From DASPJR01 sp035628505 (GTDB taxonomy: Bacteria > Planctomycetota > SZUA-567 > H5-PLA8): 64,000 bases of DNA. Within the stretch, counting starts at the first letter, position 1. Every line of letters begins with the position of its first letter. The stretch lies in the NCBI GenBank assembly GCA_035628505.1, contig DASPJR010000210.1, forward strand, positions 1 to 64,000, read 5' to 3'. Made by a program: the position numbers and the translations under genes. Under the pieces are notes generated by a model. The model worked only from the letters and a program-made list of their open reading frames with translations. It was not told the origin of the DNA and ran no database searches. Shown here piece after piece: positions 8,190 through 17,341 of the stretch.

Positions 8190-10646
8190 ATGCGGACACG
8201 TTGGGTTGGATTCTCTCTCCTTATACTGGCAGCAACGATGGCTCAGGCCGCTGAAACGATGGCCCCGCCGCCGGCTCCGCCACTGCCAGCAATCAAAGCA
8301 ATCATCGTCGAGCCCGCTTCGCTGACGCTGCAGGATGCGCGCGACGAACGCCGCGTGCTCATCTATGGTGAAACGAAAGACGGCCAGCGCATCGATCTCA
8401 CCTCGTCGGCTGAGCTGGAAGTAAAAGGCGGCACCGTTGTGATCGGCACAGATGGCTACATTTCTCCCAAGGCTGCCGGAAAAGCCGAAATTACGATCAA
8501 AGCCGCAGGTAAAAAAGCGAAGCTGCCGGTGACGGTTGTCTCTGCCGAGGTTCCCAAAGTCCGCTATGTCCGCGATGTCATGCCGATCGTCAGCCGCCTG
8601 GGATGCAACGCGGGCATCTGCCACGGCGCGGCGCAGGGCAAGAACGGCTTCAAGCTGTCACTGCGCGGCTACGATCCACTCGACGACTACGATATCCTGA
8701 TCAACGATATCTCTGGCCGGCGCATCAACCGCGTCGATCCGGCGCAGAGCCTGTTTCTGCTCAAGCCGCTGGCCGAAGTGCCGCACGAAGGCAAGCAGGT
8801 CCTGAAGCCCGGCTCGGCTTATCACAAGCTGCTGCTGCAGTGGATCGCCGAGGGCGCGCCGAAAGAAGATCCGGCTGCCGGCCGCGCCAACGCGCTCGAA
8901 GTGCTGCCATCCAAAATCGATTTCGATCTGCCCGGCCGCACACAGCAGATCGTGGTGATCGCCAGGTACCCCGATGGGACGACGCGCGACATCACGCGCG
9001 AAGCCATGTTCTCCACGAGCAACAAAGACGTGGCGACGGTCACGGACGGAAAAGTAACGGCGCAGATGCGCGGCGAATCGGCGATCCTGATCCGCTACGA
9101 AGGTCTCTATGCCACGCAGCCGGTCTCCGTGATGGGTGACCGCAAGGACTTTGCGTGGAAAGAAGTTGCCGCAAACAATTTCATCGATGAGCACGTTTAC
9201 ACCAAGCTGAAGAGCCGCAAGATCCTGCCCTCCGAACTCTGCTCGGACGCTGATTTCATCCGCCGCGTTTCGCTGGACCTCACCGGACAGCCCGCCAGTG
9301 CCGAGCGCGCGCGCGCGTTCGTGAACGATCCGGCGCCCTCGAAAGAAAAGCGCGAAAAGCTGATCGACGAGCTCATCGGCAGCCCGGATTTTGTGGACTA
9401 CTGGTCCAACCGCTGGGCCGACCTGCTGCAGTGCAACAGCAAATCGCTGGGCGAAAAAGGCGTCTGGGTCTTCCGCGACTGGCTGCGCTATGCGGTCGAT
9501 CAGAACATGCCCTACGACAAGTTCGTTCACGAGCTCATCACGGCCAAGGGCAGCAGCTTCCAGAACCCGGCGACGAACTACCTGCGCGTGCTGCGCGAGC
9601 CGGGCAAGATGACCGAAGACATCTCGCAGACCTTCCTGGGCACGCGCTTCAACTGCAACAAGTGCCACGACCATCCGTTCGAAAAGTGGACGCAGAGCCA
9701 GTACTACGAATTTGGCGCGTACTTTGCCCGCGTGCAGTTCAAGAAAGGCAAGCTGCCCGAAGAAGAAATTGTCTACCGCAGTCCGCGCAACGGCGAAGTC
9801 AAGCATCCCAAGACTGATTCGGTCGTGACGCCCAAAGTTCCGTTCGGCACGGCCAAGACGCCGGATACCGGCGAGGACCGCCGCGAGCCATTTATCGAAT
9901 GGCTGACGTCGGCCGAGAACCCGTTCTTCGCCAAGTCCGCGGCCAACCGCTTCTGGAGCTACTTCCTGGGAATCGGCATCATCGATCCGGTGGATGACAT
10001 TCGCGCGAGCAATCCGCCGAGCAACCCCGAATTGCTCGATGCACTGACGCAGGATTTCATCAAGAGCGGCTTCGATCTGCGGCATCTCATGCGCACGATT
10101 TGCCGTTCGCGAACGTACCAGGCCTCCGTCGCCACGAACGCGTGGAACGTGGACGACGGCACCAACTTCTCGCACGCGCTGCCGCGCCGCCTCAGCGCCG
10201 AACAGATGCTCGATGCTGTCGCCGTCGCTACCGGCGTGCGGCCGAAATTCAACGGCCTGCCTGAAGGCATGCGCGCGGTTGCCTTTGCTGACGGCAACGT
10301 GAAAGGCAACGATTTCCTCTCGCTTTTCGGCCGCCCCGAACGCGCTTCCAGCTGCGAGTGCGAGCGCACCAGCAACATCAGTCTTTCGCACACACTTAAC
10401 CTGATCAACGGCTCGATGATCAACGACGCTCTGGCCAGCAGCGGCAACACGATTGAAAAGCTCGTGAAGAGCGAAGCGGACAACAAGAAGGTGATCGAAG
10501 GGATTTACTACGCCGTGCTCAACCGGCCGCCGACGGCCTCGGAAGTGGAGTCGGTCGAACTGGGCAGCGGCGCAATGCGATTGGAAATGGCGCAGGACCT
10601 GGCGTGGGCGCTGATGAATTCGCCCGCGTTTATCTTCAACAGATAA
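8190..10646 (+). CDS. PSCyt2/PSD1 (DUF1549/DUF1553) protein with Ig-like domains
   Basis: An 818-residue exported protein. Order of parts: signal peptide (1-21), bacterial Ig-like domain (about 35-118), a PSCyt1-like segment with C139-x4-C144-H145 in GCNAGICHG, a second Ig-like domain (about 232-315), PSCyt2/DUF1549 (about 327-515) with a CNKCH haem motif near 488-492, and PSD1/DUF1553 (about 565-810). The family is nearly confined to PVC bacteria. It is taken to be a periplasmic or surface cytochrome-like system, but its reaction is not established. DUF1501, PPC/PA14 and PSCyt1-WD40 genes follow on the same strand, suggesting one functional unit. The first ATG gives a clean signal peptide. 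Confidence 0.9.
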   Translation: MRTRWVGFSLLILAATMAQAAETMAPPPAPPLPAIKAIIVEPASLTLQDARDERRVLIYGETKDGQRIDLTSSAELEVKGGTVVIGTDGYISPKAAGKAEITIKAAGKKAKLPVTVVSAEVPKVRYVRDVMPIVSRLGCNAGICHGAAQGKNGFKLSLRGYDPLDDYDILINDISGRRINRVDPAQSLFLLKPLAEVPHEGKQVLKPGSAYHKLLLQWIAEGAPKEDPAAGRANALEVLPSKIDFDLPGRTQQIVVIARYPDGTTRDITREAMFSTSNKDVATVTDGKVTAQMRGESAILIRYEGLYATQPVSVMGDRKDFAWKEVAANNFIDEHVYTKLKSRKILPSELCSDADFIRRVSLDLTGQPASAERARAFVNDPAPSKEKREKLIDELIGSPDFVDYWSNRWADLLQCNSKSLGEKGVWVFRDWLRYAVDQNMPYDKFVHELITAKGSSFQNPATNYLRVLREPGKMTEDISQTFLGTRFNCNKCHDHPFEKWTQSQYYEFGAYFARVQFKKGKLPEEEIVYRSPRNGEVKHPKTDSVVTPKVPFGTAKTPDTGEDRREPFIEWLTSAENPFFAKSAANRFWSYFLGIGIIDPVDDIRASNPPSNPELLDALTQDFIKSGFDLRHLMRTICRSRTYQASVATNAWNVDDGTNFSHALPRRLSAEQMLDAVAVATGVRPKFNGLPEGMRAVAFADGNVKGNDFLSLFGRPERASSCECERTSNISLSHTLNLINGSMINDALASSGNTIEKLVKSEADNKKVIEGIYYAVLNRPPTASEVESVELGSGAMRLEMAQDLAWALMNSPAFIFNR

Positions 10647-10784
10647 CGGAACGTGAAATTTCACCACAGAGATCACAGAGGACACAGAGAACAGCATAGG
10701 ATTTTAGAACGAAGAACCAAAAGTCCTCCTCTGTGCTCTCTGTGTCCTCTGTGGTGAACAAAAACTTAGCGGAGGGAAGAAGCG
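10647..10784. repeat. CACAGAG-type inverted repeat between PSD1 and DUF1501
   Basis: The left arm CACCACAGAGATCACAGAGG (about 10662-10692) pairs with the right arm ending CTCTGTGTCCTCTGTGGTG (about 10726-10757), giving a stem of about 30 bases with mismatches. A good ribosome site GGAGG follows just before the DUF1501 start. The hairpin lies inside a likely operon. Confidence 0.7.
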
Positions 10785-12278
10785 ATGCTTTCGATTCCAG
10801 GAAAACCGGGCGCGACCTGTGACGGCAAGGGCGGCATTCACTGGCAGCGGCGCGAGTTCCTCCGCGTCGGCGGCGCGGGACTGTTCGGCATCAGCCTCAG
10901 CCAGGTGCTGGCGCTGCAGGCCAAAGCGGCTGAAAAAGAAAAGGAAGCCGCCACCAGCGGCAACGGCGCGGCGCAGGGTGACAAGAAAGCCGGCTTCGGC
11001 AAAGCCAAGTCGGCGATCGTCATCTTCCTGCAGGGCGGCCCCAGCCATATCGACATCTGGGATCCCAAGCCCGATGCGCCGGACAATATCCGCGGCGAAT
11101 TCAAGCCGCTCAAGTCGAACGTGGAAGGCATCTATCTTTCCGAAGTGATGCCCAAGCTCGCGCAGCAGATGGACAAGGCCACGCTGGTGCGCTCTTTAAG
11201 TTACACGCCGGCGGGTCTGTTCAATCACACTGCGGCGATCTACCAGATGATGACCGGCTACACGCCGGACAAAGTCTCGCCTTCGGGCCAGCTCGAGCCT
11301 CCGAACCCGCACGATTACCCGACCTTCGGCTCGCAGGTCGCCAAGCTGCGCCCGCCGAAGGACGCCATGCTGCCCTTCGTCATGCTGCCGCGCGCGCTGC
11401 AGGAGAGCAACGTTATCGGCAAAGGCGGCACGGCCGGATTCCTCGGCGCCGCGTACGATCCGTACTACTTCTACAAAGATCCGAACGGCGCGTACACGCT
11501 TGAAGATCTCGCGCTGCGCAAGGGCGTGACGAAGGATCGCATGGAGCGCCGCGCCTCGTTGCTGAAAAAAGTCAACGACGCGATGCCCGACATTGACCGC
11601 GCCGTTTCTTCGTACGCGCTCGATAGCTATCAGGAAAAGGCGCTCGATCTGATCATCTCCGGCCGCGCGCGCGAAGCGTTCGATCTGACGAAGGAACCGG
11701 ACAAGGTCCGCGAAAAGTACGGCCGTCACACGTTCGGCCAGGGCCTGCTGATGGCCCGCCGCCTGGTGGAAGCCGGTACCCGCATCGTCCAGGTCAACTG
11801 GCCCGCGGTCGCGAACGGCAATCCGACTGTCGATGCCTTCGACACGCACGCGGAAAATTTCAATCCGCTGAAGAATCTGCACTGCCCCAAGCTCGACAGC
11901 GGCCTGGCTTCGCTGCTGGAAGATCTCGATCAGCGCGGCCTCCTGAAGGAGACAATCGTCGTCGCGATCGGCGAGTTCGGCAGATCACCGCGCCTGGGCG
12001 TGAGCACCTCCGGCAACGGCAACGGTGCGACGGGCCGCGACCACTGGCCATACTGCTACACGGCGCTGGTGGCCGGAGGCGGCGTCAAGCGCGGCGCGTT
12101 GTATGGGAAATCGGACGCGACCGGCTCGTCGCCGCTGGAGCTGCCTGTGCATCCGACGCAGATTCTCGCGACGATCTATCACGCGCTGGGTATCGATCCG
12201 CACACGATTGTTCACAACCATCTGAACCAGCCCAAGGAACTCGTCCCGGCCGAGCCGGTGCTGGATCTGTTTGGTTGA
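10785..12278 (+). CDS. DUF1501 family protein with twin-arginine-like leader
   Basis: A 497-residue exported protein. The leader has QRREFLRVGG (R22, R23) followed by a hydrophobic stretch, matching a twin-arginine signal, which would mean export in folded form. The body is DUF1501, distantly related to the alkaline phosphatase/sulfatase fold. Metal-site-like motifs GGPSHIDIWDPK, IGEFGRSPR and GRDHWPY are present in order. DUF1501 genes nearly always follow PSCyt/PSD1 genes, as here with 138 bases between them, so the two products probably act together. The substrate is unknown. GGAGG upstream of ATG 10785 supports the start. A region of Lys/Glu/Ala low complexity follows the leader (residues 45-67). 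Confidence 0.88.
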   Translation: MLSIPGKPGATCDGKGGIHWQRREFLRVGGAGLFGISLSQVLALQAKAAEKEKEAATSGNGAAQGDKKAGFGKAKSAIVIFLQGGPSHIDIWDPKPDAPDNIRGEFKPLKSNVEGIYLSEVMPKLAQQMDKATLVRSLSYTPAGLFNHTAAIYQMMTGYTPDKVSPSGQLEPPNPHDYPTFGSQVAKLRPPKDAMLPFVMLPRALQESNVIGKGGTAGFLGAAYDPYYFYKDPNGAYTLEDLALRKGVTKDRMERRASLLKKVNDAMPDIDRAVSSYALDSYQEKALDLIISGRAREAFDLTKEPDKVREKYGRHTFGQGLLMARRLVEAGTRIVQVNWPAVANGNPTVDAFDTHAENFNPLKNLHCPKLDSGLASLLEDLDQRGLLKETIVVAIGEFGRSPRLGVSTSGNGNGATGRDHWPYCYTALVAGGGVKRGALYGKSDATGSSPLELPVHPTQILATIYHALGIDPHTIVHNHLNQPKELVPAEPVLDLFG

Positions 12279-12291
12279 TTCGGCTTCCGAA

Positions 12292-12345
12292 GGCAGCGCT
12301 GCAGTGTGAAGGGCAGCGCTGCAATGTGGCATGGGCAGCGCTGCA
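12292..12345. repeat. Three GGCAGCGCTGCA palindromes
   Basis: The 12-mer GGCAGCGCTGCA, containing the 10-bp palindrome GCAGCGCTGC, occurs at 12292-12303, 12312-12323 and 12334-12345, with starts 20 and 22 bases apart. It lies 14 bases after the DUF1501 stop and about 105 bases before the PPC gene. It could be an operator array or a mobile palindrome cluster. Confidence 0.6.
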
Positions 12346-12450
12346 CCGGGACAGGTTTTCGAAAGCGGCTTTGGCCGTCCATGAGAGGAAGTTTGGCCGT
12401 CAGCACTGCCCATGTAGATTTACTGCCAATTCAATACTGAGGCCCCGCCG

Positions 12451-15400
12451 ATGCGAACAACGATTCACGCGCTACTGCTGGCCCTGCTGCTCTGCGCTTC
12501 TCATCAAGAATGCTTCGCCGCCGCACAGCCGCCGCCTGAAATCAAAACGTTTACGCCCGAGTTCGTGCAGCGGGGCCAGAGCACGGAAGTGACCGTCACC
12601 GGCAATTTTCTCGCGCCCGGCACGAAGCTGATCGTGACCGGTGAAGGCGGCATCAACAGCGAAATCGTGGAAGCGACGCCCGCAAAGCTGCGTCTGAAAC
12701 TGTCCGCTGGCCCGCACGCGGCGGTGGGTGACCGCGAGCTGCGCGTTGAAACGCCGGCGGGCGTCTCGAACCCCATCGCCTTCACGGTCGGGCTCTTTCC
12801 GATGATCGCCGAGAAGGAACCGAACAACTCCGCGAGCAACGCGCAGGTTCTTGAACTGCCCGTCACGGTCACCGGCGCCATCAACGCCGCGACTGAAGTC
12901 GATAACTTCCGCGTAAAGGCACTTAAAGGAGAGCAGCTCGTCTTCGACGTCCAGGCCGCGCGCATCGGTTCAAAGCTCGATCCGACGATCGGACTTTTCG
13001 ATCTGGCCGGCCGCCAGATTGCCATCGAGCAGGATTCGGCGGGTGTTGATCCGGTCATCCGCTACACCGTTCCGCAGAACGGCGAATACATCCTGCGCGT
13101 GCATGATGTCAAATACGGCGGCGGCGGCGATTTCACCTATCGTCTCACGGCCGGAAAGGTGCCGTACGCCGAAGCCATCTTTCCGATGGGCGGCCAGCGC
13201 GGCACGACAGTGAACGTCGCCTTCAGCGGTCCGAATCTCGAACCCGGCACGAATCTGGCGCTCAAGATCGAGGCCGCTCAACCGCTTGGCCGCATGGACG
13301 TACAGACTGAGACGCCGTTCGGTCCGACGAACGCCATGGCCTTCGAAGTCAGCGACACGGCCGAGTTCATCGAGAAGGAGCCGAACTCTAAAGTCAACGA
13401 AGCCAATACGGTGACGCTGCCGGTCATCCTGAACGGCCGCATCAATCAGAGCCGCGATGTCGACATCTACAAGTTCACGCCCGCCAAGGGCCAGAAGCTC
13501 GTTTTCGAAGTCACGTCGGGCCGGCTCGGCTCGCCGGTCGACCCGCTGCTGACGCTGCTGAACGCCAAAGGCGATATCCTCGCGCAGAACGAGACCGACG
13601 GACGCCTCGAATTCACATTCAACGATGCCGCCGAGTACGCCATATCCATCGCCGACCTGCATGACCGCGAAGGCGCGAACCTGGTTTATCGCCTGGCCGT
13701 TCAGCCGCCGGCCGCTGTGCCGCCGAGCTTCTCCGTGCGCTTTCAGCCCGACCGCGTGCGCATCAGCCGCGGCAGCAACACGAAGATCTGGGCCGAGGTC
13801 GTGCGGACGAACAACTATGACGGCGACGTGACGATCGGCTTTGAAAACCTGCCCAAAGGCATCACCTGCGAGCCCGTTGTCTTCCACAACGCGCCCGCGC
13901 CGAGCGGGATCGTCGTTCTTTCCGCCGCGGCCGATGCCGACATCGGATCGTTCCCTGTGCGATTGGTGGCGAGCTCCAAGCACAAAGACCAGAGCATCAC
14001 CCGCTATGGCGAAGCGGAGCTCAACAACCGCGTCGTGCGGCAGGCGTTCCTGACCGTGATGGACAAGCCGGCGTTCACGATCGAAGCCGTCGAAGGCGGC
14101 GACGAAAAGGATCTGTCGGCGCTGAAGCCCGAAATCGAGGCGTTGCAGAAGCGCCTGGATACCACCACTCCGGAGTTCACCGCCGCGCTGGCGAAGTGGG
14201 AGGCGAGCGCCCTGGAAGGCACGCGCTGGACAATCCTCGAGCCGGAAAAACTGATCTCGGCCGCGTACGCGAAGACCGAAAAGCGGAAAGATGGCTCGAT
14301 TCTCGTCAGCGGCGGCAATCCGGCCAAGGACAGCTACAAGCTCATCGTCACGACGAAGATGCGCGGCATCACTGCCTTCCAGCTCGAAGCGCTCAGCGAC
14401 CCTTCCCTTCCGGCCGGCGGACCCGGCCGCGCGGAGAACGGCAACTTCGTGCTGACGCATTTCAAAGTCGACGCCGCCGCGCCTGCGAATCAGAACAACA
14501 TCGTCAGTGTTCAATTTGCCAAGGTGACAGCCGACTTCGCGCAGCAGAATTTCCCGCCAGAGAACGCGCTGCTGGGCAAGCCCGACACCGGCTGGGCCAT
14601 TCACCCGCAAATGGGTAAGACGCACACGGCGATCTTCTTCTGCAAGGAGCCGGTTGACTACGAAGGCGGAGCCGTTCTGACGTTCAACGTGGATTGCAGC
14701 AGCGTCCACAACCAGCACTCGCTCGGCTGCTTCCGCATATCAGCGACGACGGACAAGAACCCCGGCGGCGGGAAGATGCTGCCGGCGAATGTGAAGACCG
14801 TTCTTGAAACACCCGCCGACAAGCGCACGGATGCGCAGAAGAAGGAGCTTGTCGATTATTACAAGTCGCTCGACCCTGACTTGAAAGGCATTGAAGAACG
14901 CCTGGCCGACATGAAGAAAATCACTGCGCTACGTTACCCGCCGCACGTTTCCCGCGCGACGCCGGGTACACTTGTTGCGCGCGTCAAAAGAGATCCAGGC
15001 TTTACAGCGGACATTACTGTAAGCGCCGAAGGGTATTCGCCCGGCCGCGATCCCAAGACCATGGTGCCGAACACGATCGCCAAGAGTGTAGAGGTCAAAC
15101 CCGTGACGCTGAAGGCCGACCAGACGCTGGCGATCCTCTCGCTGCGGCCCGTGCCGAAAGGCGATACGGGCGTGCGTACGATCGTGCTGAAGGGCGAAGC
15201 GCGCGGCGCGGACATGCTGGAAGAACAGTACAGCAAGAGCATCCCGCTCAGCGTGGGCGCGAGCCTTCCCGACAACAAGCCCAAGGAAGCCGACAAGCCC
15301 AAGGGCACACTCGTGGCCGGGCTGGATTACAACTATTACGAAGGCGACTGGGACCTGATCCCGGACTTTGACGGCATGACGCCCAAAGAAAAGGGCACGA

Positions 15401-15738
15401 CCGAGAAGTTCGATCTTTCAAAGAAGAAGCGCGACGACCAATTCGGCATCAAGTTCACTGGCTACATCGACATCAAGAAGGAAGGAAACTACACCTTCTT
15501 CACGGCCAGCGATGATGGCAGCCGCCTCTACATTGGACCGTACGAAGTCGTGGACAATGACGGCCTGCATGGCGCCGACGAAAAGAAGGGCGACATCAAG
15601 CTGAAGGTCGGCAAGCACGCGATCAGCGTACATTATTTCGAAAAGAGCGGCGGCGAAGCGCTGACGGTCAGCTACCAGGGACCGGACGTGGCCAAGCAGG
15701 AGATTCCGCCGGCGGTGCTCTTCCGGGAACAGAAGTAA
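12451..15738 (+). CDS. Exported IPT/PPC/PA14 multidomain protein
   Basis: A 1095-residue exported protein. Signal peptide (1-25); IPT/TIG-like domain (about 28-115); first pre-peptidase C-terminal domain (about 120-235, starting EKEPNNSASNAQ); second IPT-like segment (about 240-300); second PPC domain (about 305-420, starting EKEPNSKVNEAN); an Ig-like section; a module at about 559-826 that also occurs in the PSCyt protein at 34751; and a PA14 domain (about 952-1090). No catalytic domain is visible, so it is most likely a surface adhesion or carbohydrate-contact protein. It follows DUF1501 and precedes PSCyt1-WD40 by 69 bases, consistent with an operon. TGAGG precedes the ATG. Confidence 0.85.
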   Translation: MRTTIHALLLALLLCASHQECFAAAQPPPEIKTFTPEFVQRGQSTEVTVTGNFLAPGTKLIVTGEGGINSEIVEATPAKLRLKLSAGPHAAVGDRELRVETPAGVSNPIAFTVGLFPMIAEKEPNNSASNAQVLELPVTVTGAINAATEVDNFRVKALKGEQLVFDVQAARIGSKLDPTIGLFDLAGRQIAIEQDSAGVDPVIRYTVPQNGEYILRVHDVKYGGGGDFTYRLTAGKVPYAEAIFPMGGQRGTTVNVAFSGPNLEPGTNLALKIEAAQPLGRMDVQTETPFGPTNAMAFEVSDTAEFIEKEPNSKVNEANTVTLPVILNGRINQSRDVDIYKFTPAKGQKLVFEVTSGRLGSPVDPLLTLLNAKGDILAQNETDGRLEFTFNDAAEYAISIADLHDREGANLVYRLAVQPPAAVPPSFSVRFQPDRVRISRGSNTKIWAEVVRTNNYDGDVTIGFENLPKGITCEPVVFHNAPAPSGIVVLSAAADADIGSFPVRLVASSKHKDQSITRYGEAELNNRVVRQAFLTVMDKPAFTIEAVEGGDEKDLSALKPEIEALQKRLDTTTPEFTAALAKWEASALEGTRWTILEPEKLISAAYAKTEKRKDGSILVSGGNPAKDSYKLIVTTKMRGITAFQLEALSDPSLPAGGPGRAENGNFVLTHFKVDAAAPANQNNIVSVQFAKVTADFAQQNFPPENALLGKPDTGWAIHPQMGKTHTAIFFCKEPVDYEGGAVLTFNVDCSSVHNQHSLGCFRISATTDKNPGGGKMLPANVKTVLETPADKRTDAQKKELVDYYKSLDPDLKGIEERLADMKKITALRYPPHVSRATPGTLVARVKRDPGFTADITVSAEGYSPGRDPKTMVPNTIAKSVEVKPVTLKADQTLAILSLRPVPKGDTGVRTIVLKGEARGADMLEEQYSKSIPLSVGASLPDNKPKEADKPKGTLVAGLDYNYYEGDWDLIPDFDGMTPKEKGTTEKFDLSKKKRDDQFGIKFTGYIDIKKEGNYTFFTASDDGSRLYIGPYEVVDNDGLHGADEKKGDIKLKVGKHAISVHYFEKSGGEALTVSYQGPDVAKQEIPPAVLFREQK

Positions 15739-15807
15739 ACGGCTCGTCTCACGCAAAGACGCAAAGGCGCAAAGAAAGAACGGCAAAGAAGGAACGAGGA
15801 ACGGATT

Positions 15808-17181
15808 ATGGCGCGGACCCGAACACTTGCTCTTGCGTGCACGCTCATGGCTTCGGCAACGTTGATGGGCGCTGAAGTATCGTTCACCAAAGACATCGTG
15901 CCCATCATGAAGCGCAACTGCCAGGGCTGCCACCGACCGGCGAAGATGAAGGGCGATTTGGATCTGACCTCGTATAAGACCTTCGCCAAAGGAGGCAAAA
16001 ACGGCGTTTCGTTCAAGTCCGGCGACATGAAGAGCATGGTGCTGGAACAGGTCCGCGGCGACGAACCGAAGATGCCGCCCGACGGCGACAAGCTCAAGCC
16101 CGAAGAAATCGCGCTGCTCGAACGCTGGATCAAGGAAGGCGCAAAAGACGATACGCCTGCTGTGGCCGCGCGCACAGAGCTTGCCGTCTACAAAGTTCCG
16201 CCCGTAATTTCGGCAGCGACGTACTCGCCGGACGGCAAAGTCATCGCTGTCAGCGGTTACCACGAAGTGGCCATTCACAAGAGCGACGGTTCGGAGCTGC
16301 TCGCCCGGCTGGTCTGCGATTCTCCGCGCATTGAGGGCCTCGCCTATTCGCCGGACGGCACGATGCTCGCGGCCTGCGGCGGCGCGCCTGGCGTGTACGG
16401 CGAGATACTGATCTGGGACACCGCGACGGCAAAGCTCAAAGCATCCTACAAAATCAGCCCTGATTCGCTCTACGGCATCAGCTTCTCGCCGGACAACACA
16501 AAGGTTGCCGTGGGCGGGGCGGACAAGACGGTGCGCCTCATCTCCGTCGCCGATGGTAAAGAGCTGCTCAAGTTCGATAACCACGCTGATTGGGTGTTCA
16601 GCACGACCTTCACGAAAGACGGCAAGCGCCTGCTCAGCGGCAGCCGCGACAAGGCCATGAAACTCATCGACGCGGGCAACGGCCAGCTTATCGATGACGT
16701 CAACAAGCTGCTGGAGCCCATTCTCTGCTTCGCGCGCAACCCGAAGGAAGACGTGGTGGCTTACGGCGGCGCGCTGGGCGTCACGCGCATCTACAAGATG
16801 TCCGACAACCAGCAGCGCACAGCTGCGAACAACGACGTGAACATGCTCAAAGCCTTCGAGCGCCAGCCTGGCCCAATCCGCGCAATTGCCTACAGCCCGG
16901 ACGGAACTCTCGTCGCGATCGGCGGCATGTTTGACGGCGTGCGCATCTTCAAGACCGCGGATGCGACAAAGGCAGCGTCAATCCCCAGTGTGGGTGGTGC
17001 GACGTTCAGCCTCGCCTTCCATCCGGACGGCACGCAGCTTCTCGCCGGCGGCTTCGATGGCACGCTGCGCATTTTCGAAGCGCCGTCAGGCAAGCTGATC
17101 AAGTCTTTCGCGCCGGTTCCGCTGGCCGACGACAAGAAGGCCGCAGACGCGGGAACGCCGGCAAGCGCAAAGCCTAATTAG
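15808..17181 (+). CDS. Exported PSCyt1 cytochrome fused to WD40 propeller
   Basis: A 457-residue exported protein. Signal peptide 1-22, then a planctomycete cytochrome C (PSCyt1) domain with one haem motif C38-Q-G-C41-H42, and MPP as a likely distal Met ligand region. Residues about 140-440 form WD40 repeats, seen as recurring AYSPDGTMLA, SFSPDNTKVA, AFHPDGTQLL units with a spacing of about 42 residues. The tail is Ala/Lys rich. The fusion is common in PVC bacteria next to PSD1/DUF1501 genes and suggests that the propeller scaffolds the redox module. GAGGAACGG lies before ATG 15808. This is the last gene of the exported cluster. Confidence 0.88.
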   Translation: MARTRTLALACTLMASATLMGAEVSFTKDIVPIMKRNCQGCHRPAKMKGDLDLTSYKTFAKGGKNGVSFKSGDMKSMVLEQVRGDEPKMPPDGDKLKPEEIALLERWIKEGAKDDTPAVAARTELAVYKVPPVISAATYSPDGKVIAVSGYHEVAIHKSDGSELLARLVCDSPRIEGLAYSPDGTMLAACGGAPGVYGEILIWDTATAKLKASYKISPDSLYGISFSPDNTKVAVGGADKTVRLISVADGKELLKFDNHADWVFSTTFTKDGKRLLSGSRDKAMKLIDAGNGQLIDDVNKLLEPILCFARNPKEDVVAYGGALGVTRIYKMSDNQQRTAANNDVNMLKAFERQPGPIRAIAYSPDGTLVAIGGMFDGVRIFKTADATKAASIPSVGGATFSLAFHPDGTQLLAGGFDGTLRIFEAPSGKLIKSFAPVPLADDKKAADAGTPASAKPN

Positions 17182-17341
17182 GGTTCAGGGTTCAGGGTAT
17201 AGGGGTATAGGGTCTTGAAAAGAAGTTGTTCAGATCCTGGCCCCTGAACCCTATACCCTGTCCTTCCTTCACTTCCTCTGTGGTAAGAATTATCTCCTTC
17301 GTGTCTTTGAGTCTTCGTGCCTTCGTGTTTAATCTGTAGTC
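17180..17341. repeat. GGGTTCAGGGTATAGGG and CTTCGTGTC repeats
   Basis: The left arm GGGTTCAGGGTTCAGGGTAT (about 17180-17213) is inverted at about 17235-17262 (CCCCTGAACCCTATACCCTG). A second repeat family (CTCTGTGG...CTTCGTGTCTTTGAGTCTTCG) fills 17275-17336, right up to the ankyrin gene. The hairpins may end transcription of the preceding cluster. Confidence 0.65.

Noticed and set aside
8658..10697. 679-codon minus-strand open frame over the PSCyt2/PSD1 gene
   Set aside because: Mirrors the third-position GC bias of a well-recognised gene; no family-like sequence.
12970..14718. 582-codon minus-strand open frame over the PPC/PA14 gene
   Set aside because: Shadow of a gene with clear PPC and PA14 domains; no ribosome site or motif.
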